From: Brachyspira murdochii DSM 12563
Lineage (GTDB): Bacteria > Spirochaetota > Brachyspiria > Brachyspirales > Brachyspiraceae
Direction: 5' to 3'
Assembly (NCBI RefSeq): GCF_000092845.1
Contig: NC_014150.1
Span: forward strand, 2,603,510-2,667,509
DNA: 64,000 nucleotides
Shown: in pieces, positions 15,538-25,230 of the stretch
How the letters are laid out: each line of letters starts with the position of its first letter
How positions within the stretch are numbered: position 1 is the stretch's first letter
Translations under genes and position numbers: made by a program
The notes under the pieces: model-generated
What the model was told of the DNA's origin: nothing
What the model saw: the letters and a program-made list of their open reading frames with translations, nothing else
The model's database searches: none

Positions 15538-17082
15538 ATGCAAAACAATATAGATAAGGTTTTAATACTAGATTTCGGCTCACAATTTACTCAGCTTATT
15601 ACAAGAAGAATAAGGGAATTAAATGTTTATTCAGAGATACACCCTTTTCATGTTTCAATAGATTTTATAAAAGAATTCAATCCTAAAGCAATAATACTTT
15701 CAGGAGGTCCTTCAAGCGTGTATGAAGAAGATGCTCCTAAAGTAGATAAAGCATTATTTGAATTAGGTATTCCTATACTTGGTATATGTTATGGTATGCA
15801 GATAATAGTATATTCTATGGGCGGAAAAGTTGAAAGTGCTTCAAAAAGAGAATATGGAAAAGCAGAAATAGAAATAACTAATCATGAGAGCATATTCAAA
15901 TCATTTGATAAAAAAAATATAGTATGGATGAGCCATGGAGACAGTATTAAATCTATACCAGAAGGTTTTGAGCTTATAGCAAAAACCCCTAATACGGAAC
16001 TTGCTGCTATAGAAAATAAACAAAAAAATATTTATGCTATACAGTTTCACCCTGAGGTTGTTCACACTGAAAATGGTATAAAAATTATAGAGAATTTCCT
16101 TTTTAATATTTGTAAATGCGAGAAAAATTGGAATATGGGTTCCTTTATAGAATATGAGGTTAATAGAATAAAAGAGAGAGTAGGGGATAAAAACGTAATA
16201 CTTGGGCTTTCTGGAGGAGTTGATTCTTCAGTGGCTGCTGTATTAATAGAAAAAGCTATAGGAAAACAACTTAAATGCATATTTGTAAATAATGGACTTT
16301 TAAGAAAAGATGAAGATAAAAAAGTAGTAGAAGTATTCAGAGATAATTTTAATATTGATTTGATATATGTTGATGCTTCAAAGAGGTTTTTAGACAAATT
16401 GGCAGGTGTTACAGACCCAGAGCAAAAAAGAAAAATAATAGGTCATGAATTTGTAAGTGTATTTAATGATGAAGCTAAAAAGATAGAGAATGTAGGATTT
16501 TTAGCACAGGGTACTCTTTATCCAGATGTAATAGAGAGTGTATCATTAAGGGGAAGTTCTGCTGTTATAAAAAGCCATCATAATGTAGGCGGACTTCCGA
16601 AAGATATGAAATTTGAACTTTTAGAGCCTTTCAGAGAATTATTCAAAGATGAGGTTAGAGAAATTGGGCTTGAATTAAAATTACCAGAAGATATTGTATA
16701 CAGACAGCCTTTTCCCGGACCTGGTCTTGCCGTTAGAATACTTGGAGATATCACAGAAGAGAGAGTAAAAATACTTCAGGAGGCTGATGATATAGTTGTA
16801 GCTGAAATAAAACATGCAGGACTTTACAGAAAATTATGGCAGTCATTTGCTGTACTTCTTCCGGTAAAAAGTGTTGGCGTTATGGGAGACGGCAGAACTT
16901 ATGAACAGGTTTGTGCTGTAAGAGCAGTTGAGAGTGTTGATGCTATGACTGCAGATTGGGCTAAAATCGATTATAATGTATTAGGTATAATATCAAACAG
17001 AATAATAAATGAAGTAAAAGGTATTAACCGTGTTGTTTATGATATATCTTCAAAACCGCCTGCTACAATAGAATGGGAATAA
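15538..17082 (+). CDS. guaA: GMP synthase (glutamine-hydrolysing)
   Basis: This enzyme makes GMP from XMP, ATP and glutamine. The 514-residue protein is complete. The glutaminase domain has [23 protein letters not shown], the nucleophile in GICYGMQ (near residue 86) and the His/Glu pair in FHPEVVHTE. The synthetase domain has the PPi loop [10 protein letters not shown] (near residue 225). The C-terminal dimerisation domain ends in the typical [15 protein letters not shown]-like -10 (about 15483) and an AAAGAGG ribosome site precede it. I looked for a purine riboswitch in its leader and saw none, in contrast to the deaminase gene at 4063. Confidence 0.97.
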   Translation: MQNNIDKVLILDFGSQFTQLITRRIRELNVYSEIHPFHVSIDFIKEFNPKAIILSGGPSSVYEEDAPKVDKALFELGIPILGICYGMQIIVYSMGGKVESASKREYGKAEIEITNHESIFKSFDKKNIVWMSHGDSIKSIPEGFELIAKTPNTELAAIENKQKNIYAIQFHPEVVHTENGIKIIENFLFNICKCEKNWNMGSFIEYEVNRIKERVGDKNVILGLSGGVDSSVAAVLIEKAIGKQLKCIFVNNGLLRKDEDKKVVEVFRDNFNIDLIYVDASKRFLDKLAGVTDPEQKRKIIGHEFVSVFNDEAKKIENVGFLAQGTLYPDVIESVSLRGSSAVIKSHHNVGGLPKDMKFELLEPFRELFKDEVREIGLELKLPEDIVYRQPFPGPGLAVRILGDITEERVKILQEADDIVVAEIKHAGLYRKLWQSFAVLLPVKSVGVMGDGRTYEQVCAVRAVESVDAMTADWAKIDYNVLGIISNRIINEVKGINRVVYDISSKPPATIEWE

Positions 17083-17101
17083 AATAAGAAAATATATTTG
17101 A

Positions 17102-17135
17102 TGGGGCTATTATTTTTAATAGCTCCATTTTTTAT
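17102..17135 (+). terminator. Intrinsic terminator of guaA
   Basis: An 11-bp stem TGGGGCTATTA/TAATAGCTCCA (17102-17112 and 17117-17127), with one G-T pair, is followed by TTTTTTT. Confidence 0.88.
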
Positions 17136-17212
17136 ATATAAAGCTTTGTTTTTTAACATATCATAATGTATAATTTTCTCAAGTTTTTATTAAAAATAAA
17201 GGAACTGTAAAA

Positions 17213-18031
17213 ATGCATAAACAAAAAATTATAGAAGCTGATAAGAAAGCTAAAAAAATATTATTTAATTATTTCTGGAAAGATGGTTGGATTGATGATA
17301 GAGAACAAAAAATAAATGATGATGATTTTTTATATGCTAAAGAAAAAGGATTGATGTTTGATTTTTCTGATAAAATTATTAAACATGATGACATTATAAA
17401 AAATATACCAGCTCTTTTAAAAGAAATAGATTTTAATAATACAGTTAAAGCATTTTTATGCAGTTTATCAACTAGAGCATTGCATTTGAGAAGTTTTATA
17501 TCAAGCTATTATTTAGCTGAAAAAATAATTGAGCATCATTTTATAGCTGAAAACTCATACTGTGATGAATGCTTTAAATATTATATTTTGGGCGATAATT
17601 TTTATTTGAAATATAGAAATGTGTATAACTTTGAAAAGTTTAAATGGGGTGGAGTAAGACTCTCAAATCTATCATATATTTATTTTGATTTATTAGAGTT
17701 TAGTAAAATTAACTTTGATGAAGGCAATTTAAATCCTTTAAGAGAAGATATAGAAATTTTTAATAATGTATTAAAACAAATTGATTCATATAATAATAAA
17801 AATGATTCTGTAAATAAAATGCAAAAAACATTAAAAGATATATTTCCTTCATCAAAAGAGCAAAGAATAATACTTCTTGAAATATTATCATATTTGGATA
17901 TTTTAGAAGCTAAAGAAGAGAGAGAATACAGAGATACAGAATTATCAGAGAAATTGATGCATTGGAGAGGAGGTGATTCTTATAATAAAGAGAGTGCTTT
18001 GAAGATTTTTAAAAAATATATTTTTATTTAG
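17213..18031 (+). CDS. Hypothetical soluble protein, family not recognised
   Basis: I do not recognise this 272-residue protein. It has no signal peptide or membrane segment and is rich in Lys, Asp, Glu, Asn, Phe and Tyr. Visible features are a conserved-looking YFWKDGWIDD near the N-terminus, a paired Cys motif CDEC near residue 121, a WGGVRLSNLSYIYFD segment, and an RGGDSYNKESALKIFKKYIF C-terminus. The predicted fold is largely helical. An AAAGGA site precedes the ATG at 17213. It has its own transcription unit after the guaA terminator and faces the PAP2 gene across about 275 bp of AT-rich DNA. Its isolated position beside housekeeping genes gives no functional hint. Confidence 0.75.
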   Translation: MHKQKIIEADKKAKKILFNYFWKDGWIDDREQKINDDDFLYAKEKGLMFDFSDKIIKHDDIIKNIPALLKEIDFNNTVKAFLCSLSTRALHLRSFISSYYLAEKIIEHHFIAENSYCDECFKYYILGDNFYLKYRNVYNFEKFKWGGVRLSNLSYIYFDLLEFSKINFDEGNLNPLREDIEIFNNVLKQIDSYNNKNDSVNKMQKTLKDIFPSSKEQRIILLEILSYLDILEAKEEREYRDTELSEKLMHWRGGDSYNKESALKIFKKYIFI

Positions 18032-18307
18032 ATTTTACAAAATTAATTTCTGTTAAAAATTTCAAGTTTGTCAATTTTTATTTTTTATTAAATGTATTAT
18101 TATATTTTTTAATTTATTTTATAAAAAATACTACTATCTAAATATAGTTCTTTCATTTGAGTGAATACTTTGTAAAATTCGCTTATTTCACTAAATTTAT
18201 TACTAATGCATACTAATTAATACCATAAGATATAAAAACTTGCTGTAAATATCTAAATTTAAAAAATACGTTTTTTGATAAAGATAAATTATAGTTGTTT
18301 AACTATG

Positions 18308-18871
18308 TTATATAAATTTTTTTATTAATTTCATATTAGTTTTATTTAAAATAATATAGATGGCAGAAGAAACAGCTATTCCAATAAAAGCTCCAAATAC
18401 AACATCGCTTGGATAATGAACCATCAAATAAACTCTTGAAAAACCTATAATTAAAGCTATTAATAAAGCAATGAAACTATATTTTTTATTAAAATATAAA
18501 AATATAGGAAAAAGAGCAGCAAATGAAGCTGTTGTATGAGATGAAGGACATGAAAAAGAGGTTTCTAAATGTTTTCCCGCTTCTACCCAATACTCATAAT
18601 AAATAGGGTCTGTAAACGGACGCTCTCTTGCTATTAAAGGTTTTAGTATCACAGCACCTATCAATACAGCAATAAATAAACTAATAGCCATATTGATACC
18701 GCAAATCCTAGTATTTTTTATGACAATTAATACAGCAGATAAAATTATTAAACTAAGTCCTTCTCCTAGATTAGTTACCAAAGAAAAGAAAAAGTCAAAT
18801 ATTTTATAATTGACATGAAGATTATGGGCAAACTCTATTATAGTTTTATCAAAAATGTTTATAATTTCCAT
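18308..18871 (-). CDS. PAP2-family membrane phosphatase
   Basis: The 187-residue protein has five or six membrane helices and the three phosphatase motifs of the PAP2 superfamily: KPLIARERPF (near residue 70), PSSHTTAS (near 109, with the catalytic His) and SRVYLMVHYPSDVVFG (near 144, with His and Asp). The likely substrates are undecaprenyl pyrophosphate (BcrC/PgpB-like recycling for cell-wall synthesis) or phosphatidic acid. The window also encodes a DUF368 lipid-carrier translocase at 61277, but the genes are far apart. The start at 18871 has a GGAAAA ribosome site of moderate strength. Confidence 0.88.
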   Translation of the reverse strand: MEIINIFDKTIIEFAHNLHVNYKIFDFFFSLVTNLGEGLSLIILSAVLIVIKNTRICGINMAISLFIAVLIGAVILKPLIARERPFTDPIYYEYWVEAGKHLETSFSCPSSHTTASFAALFPIFLYFNKKYSFIALLIALIIGFSRVYLMVHYPSDVVFGAFIGIAVSSAIYIILNKTNMKLIKKFI

Positions 18872-19006
18872 TGTTCATTTTCCTTTACCAATATATAATA
18901 GCTTTAATTATTTCTAATTTAATAGAACTAAAAACAGTTAATTTTATTTATCGTAATATTATTTAATTTGTTAGTATAATGTTTTTTATAAAAAAGAGTG
19001 CCTATT

Positions 19007-19660
19007 ATGAAAAATATACTATTAATGTTATTAACATTATTATTTATATCATGCAATAGTTTTTCTTATAAAGATATAGTATCATATGCTTTAATTATTT
19101 CTTCGGAAAAAGGACATGAAAAAATAGTAAATATATTATTGAAATGCAATACAGATATTAATATGAAAGATGATGAATACGGTTATACTGCTTTAATGGA
19201 AGCCTCATCAAAAGGTTATACAAAAATAGTTAATATATTATTACAGCATAATGCCGATGTAAATCTTCAAAATTATGATGGACGCACTGCTTTAATGCTT
19301 GCTTCATCAAAAGGACATACTGAAATAGTTAATATGTTATTAAATTATAATGCCGATGTCAATATAAAATGCGATAATGACCGTACTGCTTTGATAGAAG
19401 CTGCTGTAAGCGGATACACTGAAATAGTTAATATTTTAATAGAACATAATGCTGATATAAATGTTAAAAGTTATGACGGACGTACTGCTTTAATAAGAGC
19501 CTCTCAAAAAGGATATGAAGAAATAGTAAATATATTATTAAATCATAATGCTGATACGTCTATAAAAGATATATCTTGTTTTACGGCATTAGATTATGCT
19601 TTATATGCTGGAAATTCTAATATCATAAAAATGCTTGAAAACCATCAATTCAAAAAATAA
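19007..19660 (+). CDS. Ankyrin-repeat lipoprotein
   Basis: The product (217 residues) begins with a lipoprotein signal (LLTLLFISC, Cys near residue 18) and then carries about five ankyrin repeats of 33 residues with the consensus GRTALMxASxKGHTEIVNxLLxHNADVNxK, up to the C-terminus. It should sit on the periplasmic face of a membrane and bind a protein partner, which cannot be identified. The start at 19007 is preferred to an in-frame GTG at 18998. A GTTAGTATAAT sequence at 18970, a half-site of the palindromic operator fused to a -10 element, lies upstream. Ends at a strong terminator. Confidence 0.85.
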   Translation: MKNILLMLLTLLFISCNSFSYKDIVSYALIISSEKGHEKIVNILLKCNTDINMKDDEYGYTALMEASSKGYTKIVNILLQHNADVNLQNYDGRTALMLASSKGHTEIVNMLLNYNADVNIKCDNDRTALIEAAVSGYTEIVNILIEHNADINVKSYDGRTALIRASQKGYEEIVNILLNHNADTSIKDISCFTALDYALYAGNSNIIKMLENHQFKK

Positions 19661-19710
19661 ACTCAATATAATGATAGTTTTTAATTACTATTATATATTG
19701 AGTTTTAAAA
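19661..19710. terminator. Bidirectional terminator after the ankyrin gene
   Basis: Arms ACTCAATATAATGATAGT (19661-19678) and its near complement (19687-19703) make a stem of about 17 bp, with T residues after it on the plus strand. It also lies after the stop of the minus-strand dehydrogenase gene. Confidence 0.8.
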
Positions 19711-19735
19711 ATAAAATTAACAAAAATTAAATAAA

Positions 19736-20749
19736 TTAAAATCTTACAATTTCTCTAGTTATTTCTTTTAAGCTGTGAACACCGCACATAGTCATGGCAT
19801 CTTCAAGTTCGGCACCTAATTGTGCAGCATAAGATTTAACTCCTTCTTCACCTCCGCCGTATGCTGCTATTACAAAAGTTCTAGCAATAACAACTCCGTC
19901 AGCCCCTATAGCAAGAGCTTTTAATATGTCGGCACCGCTTCTAATTCCGCCGTCTACCAATATTTTTATTTTTCCTTTAACCGCATCAGCAATTTCAGGC
20001 AATACTTCAGCAGTAGAAGGACATTGATCAAGTACGCGTCCTCCATGATTGGATACTATTATAGCATCAGCTCCAGCCTCCAATGCTTTTTTAGCTCCTT
20101 TTACAGTCATTATTCCTTTTATTATAAATGGTCTTTGAGCAATCTCTTTTATTTGTCTTAATTCATCAACTGTTTTGCTTCCAGCCTTTGGTGTAAGATT
20201 TTTTAAGAAAGGAAGTCCTGCAGCATCAACGTCCATAGCAACAGCAAAAGCATTTGAATCAGCTACTAATTTCATTTTTTCTTTTATAACATCCATATTC
20301 CAAGGCTTAACAGTAGGTATTCCTATGCCGTTTTGTTTTTTTATCATAGTAGTAGCAGCAATCATTACATTAGGATTAGTTCCGTCTCCTGTGAAAGCAG
20401 CAATGCCAGCCTCATGACATGATTTTACCAATATATCATTATATTCTTCTTCTGTGTATTTATCGCCATAGTGAAGCTGAACAGCACCTACAGGACCAGC
20501 AAATATAGGGTATTTGAATTTTTTGCCGAACAGTTCAAAAGAAGTATCAATATCTTCATTAGAACATATTGTATCCATGTTGAGCCTTATTTCTCTCCAT
20601 TTGTCATAATTTCTAATAGCTACATCTCCTATTCCTTTAGCACCGGGTCCGGGCATACTGTTTTTACATACTTTACCATTACATATGATGCATGCTTTAC
20701 AGAACCCCATACAGTCTTTTGCTGTTTCTATAATTTCTTTATATGTCAT
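19736..20749 (-). CDS. FMN-dependent alpha-hydroxy-acid dehydrogenase
   Basis: The 337-residue TIM-barrel enzyme belongs to the lactate/glycolate oxidase family. Landmarks are GPVGAVQLHYGD, the FMN-phosphate region with the catalytic His in VSNHGGRVLDQCPST (near residue 233) and LVDGGIRSGADILKALAIGADGV near residue 265. It oxidises a 2-hydroxy acid such as lactate, passing electrons to an unknown acceptor. An unusual N-terminus, with Cys residues in CMGFCKACIICNGKVC (residues 13-28), could hold a metal or Fe-S centre; similar Cys-rich starts occur, from memory, in clostridial homologues. This would suit an anaerobe in which oxygen is not the acceptor. GGAGGAAAT upstream sets the start. Confidence 0.87.
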   Translation of the reverse strand: MTYKEIIETAKDCMGFCKACIICNGKVCKNSMPGPGAKGIGDVAIRNYDKWREIRLNMDTICSNEDIDTSFELFGKKFKYPIFAGPVGAVQLHYGDKYTEEEYNDILVKSCHEAGIAAFTGDGTNPNVMIAATTMIKKQNGIGIPTVKPWNMDVIKEKMKLVADSNAFAVAMDVDAAGLPFLKNLTPKAGSKTVDELRQIKEIAQRPFIIKGIMTVKGAKKALEAGADAIIVSNHGGRVLDQCPSTAEVLPEIADAVKGKIKILVDGGIRSGADILKALAIGADGVVIARTFVIAAYGGGEEGVKSYAAQLGAELEDAMTMCGVHSLKEITREIVRF

Positions 20750-20925
20750 AACATTTCCTCCGATAATAATAATTAAATTGATAATAATTCATAGTAATAA
20801 TACTAAATATAAAAAATAAAACAAGCAAATTTATTAATAACAATTTTTTTATAGTATTAAATTATTTTTATAATATAATGCTATTAGATTGTAGAAAATT
20901 AATAAATAAAAAACAGGAATTATGA

Positions 20926-22779
20926 ATGACAAGAATATCTAATTATCTTTTTAATAAACATATAGAAAAATGCAAAATATCATTAAAAGGCTTTGAGAAA
21001 AGTGAAGTTCAAGATTTAAAAGATGATTTTAAAAAAGAAGCAGAAAAAATTCTAGCTGATGCTAATAATTTTTTAAATGGTATTGATGCATTAAATTATT
21101 CTGATTTTGATACTTTTAACAGCAAGGCTGAAACTTTTAATGATGAATTAAACACAATACTTGAAACATTTTATATAAAAGATCCCGATGAAATTTATAC
21201 TTATAACAGATTTATTGAGTATTTTCATTATGATAATACTATGTTTAATGATGAAAATGATAAAATAGATGTCAATGATTTGCATATTTTAGATGAATAT
21301 TTTGATTATAATACTAATGGAGTTGTTGATAACAATACAGGATCATATGAGAAAGCTATAGAGTATTATAATAAAGCTATAGACTTGATCCCTAATTATG
21401 CTTTGGCTTATTATAATAGGGGACTTGCTAGAAATAATTTAGGATTTTTTAAAAAAGCCATAAAAGATTACGATAAAGCTATAGAATTAAGTAAAAATTA
21501 TAAAGATGCTTATTATAATAGAGGGCTTGCTAAAAATAATGCTAATTTACACAAAGAAGCTATTGAAGATTACTCTAAAGTTATAGAGTTAGACCATAAA
21601 AATATAGATGCATATAATAATAGAGGTGTTTCAAAAAATTATTTACACCTTTTTGATGAGGCTATAAAAGATTTTAATAAGATTTTAGAGTTAGATCCTA
21701 ATAACTATTATGCCTATGGTAATAGGGGCAATTCTAAACATGATTTGGGACTTTATAAAGAGGCTATCAAAGATTATGACAAAGCTATAAAGATTAATCC
21801 TAATTATGCAGATTGTTATTATAACAGGGCAAATTCCAAAAAAGAGTTAGGTTTATTTAAAGAAGCCATAAAAGATTATGATAATGCTATAAAATGGAAA
21901 CCTAAAGATATAAATGTTTATATTAATAGAGGAAATGCTAAATATGATTTAGAATTATATGAAGAAGCTATAAAAGATTATGATAAAATTATAAAATTGG
22001 ATTCTAATTATACGGACGCTTATTATAACAGAGCAAATGCAAAAAGAGAGCTAGGTTTATATAATGAAGCTATAAAAGATTATGATAAAGCTATATATTT
22101 GAATCCTAATTACAGTGAAGCATATAATAATAGAGGGCTTGCTAAAAGCGGTTTAGGAATGTATAAAGAAGCAATAAAAGATTATGAAGAATCTATAGAT
22201 TTATGTGCTGATAATCCAGAAGCCTATTATAATATAGGAAGTGCTAAATATGATTTGGGACTTTTAAAAGAATCCATTAAATATTATGATAAGGCTATAG
22301 AATTAAGACCAACTTACAGTGAAGCATACAATAACAGAGGACTTTCTAAAAATGATTTAGAATTATATAAAGAAGCTATAAAGGATTATGATAAATCTAT
22401 AGAGTTAAATCCTAATGACAGCAATACTTATAATAATAGAGGACTTACTAAAAGTAGTTTAGGTTTGTATAAAGAAGCTATAAAAGATTATAGTAAGGCT
22501 ATAGAGTTAAGCCCTAATTATGTATATGCTTACAGCAACAGAGGAAGTGCTAAAGATGAATTGGGAGAGTATAAAGAAGCTATAAAAGATTATGATAAAG
22601 CTATAGAATTAAAACCAAATATGGCTTATTTATATAATGATAGAGGCTGGGTTAAGAAAAATGCGGGACTATATAAAGAAGCATTGAAAGATTATAAAAA
22701 GGCTTTAGAATTAGAGCCAAATAATGAATATGCAATTGAAAATATGAAAAGTCTTAAAAAAGAATATGGACTTAAATAA
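20926..22779 (+). CDS. TPR protein with a conserved N-terminal family domain
   Basis: The 617-residue protein has a non-TPR N-terminal region of about 130 residues, including NYSDFDTFNSKAETFNDELN (residues about 58-77), and then about 14 tetratricopeptide repeats of 34 residues (consensus KEAIKDYDKAIELNPNYxxAYYNRGxAKxxLGLY). There is no signal peptide, so it is probably cytoplasmic. The N-terminal block recurs in the gene at 25231 and in the decayed copy at 26627, so these form one local paralogue family. The repeats are very regular at the DNA level, which makes copy-number change by recombination likely. Partners are unknown. Confidence 0.85.
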   Translation: MTRISNYLFNKHIEKCKISLKGFEKSEVQDLKDDFKKEAEKILADANNFLNGIDALNYSDFDTFNSKAETFNDELNTILETFYIKDPDEIYTYNRFIEYFHYDNTMFNDENDKIDVNDLHILDEYFDYNTNGVVDNNTGSYEKAIEYYNKAIDLIPNYALAYYNRGLARNNLGFFKKAIKDYDKAIELSKNYKDAYYNRGLAKNNANLHKEAIEDYSKVIELDHKNIDAYNNRGVSKNYLHLFDEAIKDFNKILELDPNNYYAYGNRGNSKHDLGLYKEAIKDYDKAIKINPNYADCYYNRANSKKELGLFKEAIKDYDNAIKWKPKDINVYINRGNAKYDLELYEEAIKDYDKIIKLDSNYTDAYYNRANAKRELGLYNEAIKDYDKAIYLNPNYSEAYNNRGLAKSGLGMYKEAIKDYEESIDLCADNPEAYYNIGSAKYDLGLLKESIKYYDKAIELRPTYSEAYNNRGLSKNDLELYKEAIKDYDKSIELNPNDSNTYNNRGLTKSSLGLYKEAIKDYSKAIELSPNYVYAYSNRGSAKDELGEYKEAIKDYDKAIELKPNMAYLYNDRGWVKKNAGLYKEALKDYKKALELEPNNEYAIENMKSLKKEYGLK

Positions 22780-22816
22780 AATTATATAAAAAATTAGTTT
22801 TATAGGAAATTGTATT

Positions 22817-25069
22817 ATGAATAATAGTAATAATAGTATTGAAGAATTATTAAATAAAGCTAAGGAATCATTTGAAAATAAGGATTATGAAAAAGCTATT
22901 GAATATATTGATAAAGTTATATTTTATAATGGTGATTCTTATGATCTTTATCATAATAGAGGATTAGCAAAATTAAATTTGCGTTTATATGAAGGAGCTA
23001 TAAAAGATTTTGACAGAGCTATTGAGCTTGGGGATTATAATTCCTATTATGAAAGAGGATTGGCCAAATTTTATATGGCTTTTTATAAAGAAGCAATAGA
23101 AGATTTTAATAAAGTTGTAGAATTAGATAAAAGTTCTGCAGCAAGTTTTGCATATAACACTATTGGTTTATGTAAATACAATCTAAATGAATTTGATGAA
23201 GCTTTAAAATATTATAATAAAGCTATAGAAACAAATCCTAATCTCATTATCGCCTATCATAACATTGCTTTGTTAAAACATTCTATGGGTTTAGATGATG
23301 AGGCTTTGTCTTATTTAAATAAAGCTTTAGAAATAGATACTAATAATATTGAAACATATTTAAAAATTTATTCTATAAAATTAGGTTTAGGTTTAGAGCG
23401 GGAAGCTAATGAATATTTAGATAAAATTATGGAAATGTATCCTGATGACCTTTATATTTATGACAGAATAGGAAACATAAAAATTGATGCAGGATATATG
23501 GAGGAATCTTTAGAATATTTAAAAAAAGCATTAGAAATAAATCCTAACTTTATTGATGCATATTATGATATTGCTTTTGCTTTGCATAAATTAAATTTAA
23601 ATGATGAGGCTTTATCTTATTTAGAAAAAGCACTTCAAATTTCTCCTAATAATGCAGATACTTATTTTAAAATATTTTTAATTAAAAGGGCTTTAGGTGA
23701 TTATGACGGAGCTTTATCTTGTTTAGAAAAAATACTTGAAATAGATGATACTGATGTTGCTATTTATAATGAAATTGCTTTGATAAAAATTGAATTAGAA
23801 TTATATGAAGAAGCTTTATATTATTTGAATAAGGCTTTGTGTATAGATAATAATAATGCTGAAATATATAATACTATTGGTTTGGTTTATCATTATAAAA
23901 GAAATTATGAAGAAGCTATTAAAAACTTCAATAAGGCCTTAGAGTTAAATACTTCTATGGACATGGCATATTATAATATTGGTTTATCATATTATGAAAT
24001 GCATGATTATGAAAAAGCTATTGAATACTATAATAAGGCATTGGAGATAAATACTCAATATTCAGCTGCTTATATTAATTTGGGACTTATTGAGCATAAT
24101 TTTGGAAATTATCAAGAAGCAATTAACTATTATAAAAGAGCATTAGAAATAAATCCTAATTATAGCTTATCTTATTATAATATTGCTCTTGCTGAAATGA
24201 GTTTAGAAGATTATGATAAGGCTTTGGAAGATTTTAATCATGCTTTGGAATTGGGATATAATGAAGCAGATATTTATACTAATATTGGGCTTATATATTC
24301 AAGAGAGGCTATATATGATAAAGCTATAGAGTATTATAATAAAGTATTAGAAATAAATCCTAATAAAGTTAATGCCTATTATAATATTGCTTTTTGTTTA
24401 TCTAATATGGATAAATACAAAGAAGCTTTGGAAATATATGATAAAGTTATAAGAATGTATCCAGGTAATTTTGATGTTTATTATGAAAGAGGCTATACTA
24501 AATACAGAGTGTCAAAGTATGAGGAGGCTATAAGAGATTTTGATATTATTATAAATGTGAATTCCAAACATTATAATGCTTATTATTATAGAGGATGTTC
24601 TAAAAAATATTTAAAGAATTATGATGAGGCTATAAAGGATTTTGATAAAGCCATAGAATATAATCCAAATAATCCAGACTATTACAGTGAAAAAGCTTCT
24701 TGTTATGATTATTTAAATAAATATAGAGAAAGTATTGAAAATTATGATAAAGCCATTGAGTTAAATGATAATGATTGGTTTTTATATATTTTAAGAGCTA
24801 AAGAGAAATTTCTTTTATCAAAGGAAACTAATTTAGAAAATAAAACAAATGATAAGAAATCGTTTTTTAATAAAATTATATCAAAAATTACTTCATCTAA
24901 AAATTATACGGATTTAGAAAAGTCAGCATTAAATGATTTAGAGAAATCTTATAACTTAGCTTTAGAAGATGAATTTAATCTTATGGTATTTAAAGATATT
25001 ATAAAAGATGAATTTACCAATATAGATTTAGCAGCTGATTTTTGTAAGGATAATAATATTACTTTATAA
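22817..25069 (+). CDS. Large TPR protein without the family N-terminal domain
   Basis: The 750-residue product is nearly all TPR: about 19 repeats begin within the first 20 residues (LLNKAKESFENKDYEKAIEYIDKVIFYN) and run to about residue 660. The last 90 residues differ (SFFNKIISKITSSKNYTDLEKSALNDLEKSYNLA...) and may be a distinct C-terminal helical domain. No signal peptide or membrane span is seen. Only 37 bp separate it from the previous TPR gene, so they are probably co-transcribed. Its repeats are less uniform than those of its neighbours, with variants such as DEALSYLEKALQISPNNADTY, suggesting an older expansion. Confidence 0.84.
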   Translation: MNNSNNSIEELLNKAKESFENKDYEKAIEYIDKVIFYNGDSYDLYHNRGLAKLNLRLYEGAIKDFDRAIELGDYNSYYERGLAKFYMAFYKEAIEDFNKVVELDKSSAASFAYNTIGLCKYNLNEFDEALKYYNKAIETNPNLIIAYHNIALLKHSMGLDDEALSYLNKALEIDTNNIETYLKIYSIKLGLGLEREANEYLDKIMEMYPDDLYIYDRIGNIKIDAGYMEESLEYLKKALEINPNFIDAYYDIAFALHKLNLNDEALSYLEKALQISPNNADTYFKIFLIKRALGDYDGALSCLEKILEIDDTDVAIYNEIALIKIELELYEEALYYLNKALCIDNNNAEIYNTIGLVYHYKRNYEEAIKNFNKALELNTSMDMAYYNIGLSYYEMHDYEKAIEYYNKALEINTQYSAAYINLGLIEHNFGNYQEAINYYKRALEINPNYSLSYYNIALAEMSLEDYDKALEDFNHALELGYNEADIYTNIGLIYSREAIYDKAIEYYNKVLEINPNKVNAYYNIAFCLSNMDKYKEALEIYDKVIRMYPGNFDVYYERGYTKYRVSKYEEAIRDFDIIINVNSKHYNAYYYRGCSKKYLKNYDEAIKDFDKAIEYNPNNPDYYSEKASCYDYLNKYRESIENYDKAIELNDNDWFLYILRAKEKFLLSKETNLENKTNDKKSFFNKIISKITSSKNYTDLEKSALNDLEKSYNLALEDEFNLMVFKDIIKDEFTNIDLAADFCKDNNITL

Positions 25070-25130
25070 ATTACAATATTAGCAGCTGTTTTATTTTTTG
25101 TTTTAATTTTGGAAAAATAACAATAAAAAA

Positions 25131-25159
25131 TTAACAAACTTAAAAATTTTCAGTATATA
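25131..25159 (+). promoter_or_regulatory. Promoter-like dispersed 29-mer upstream of the third TPR gene
   Basis: TTAACA, the conserved 17-nt spacer AACTTAAAAATTTTCAG, and TATATA. It lies 72 bp before the start codon at 25231, a plausible promoter distance. It matches the copy ahead of the TPR pseudogene. Confidence 0.62.
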
Positions 25160-25230
25160 CTATGATATAATTGTATCATATATAAAATTGTAACTTGTAT
25201 ATTAATAATAAAGAGTTATAGGAGTTAAAA

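Noticed and set aside
16062-16397. Minus-strand 111-codon frame inside guaA
   Set aside because: It is a shadow of the guaA coding frame.
20471-20776. Plus-strand 101-codon frame opposite the alpha-hydroxy-acid dehydrogenase
   Set aside because: It is antisense to a clear gene and has no ribosome site or motif.
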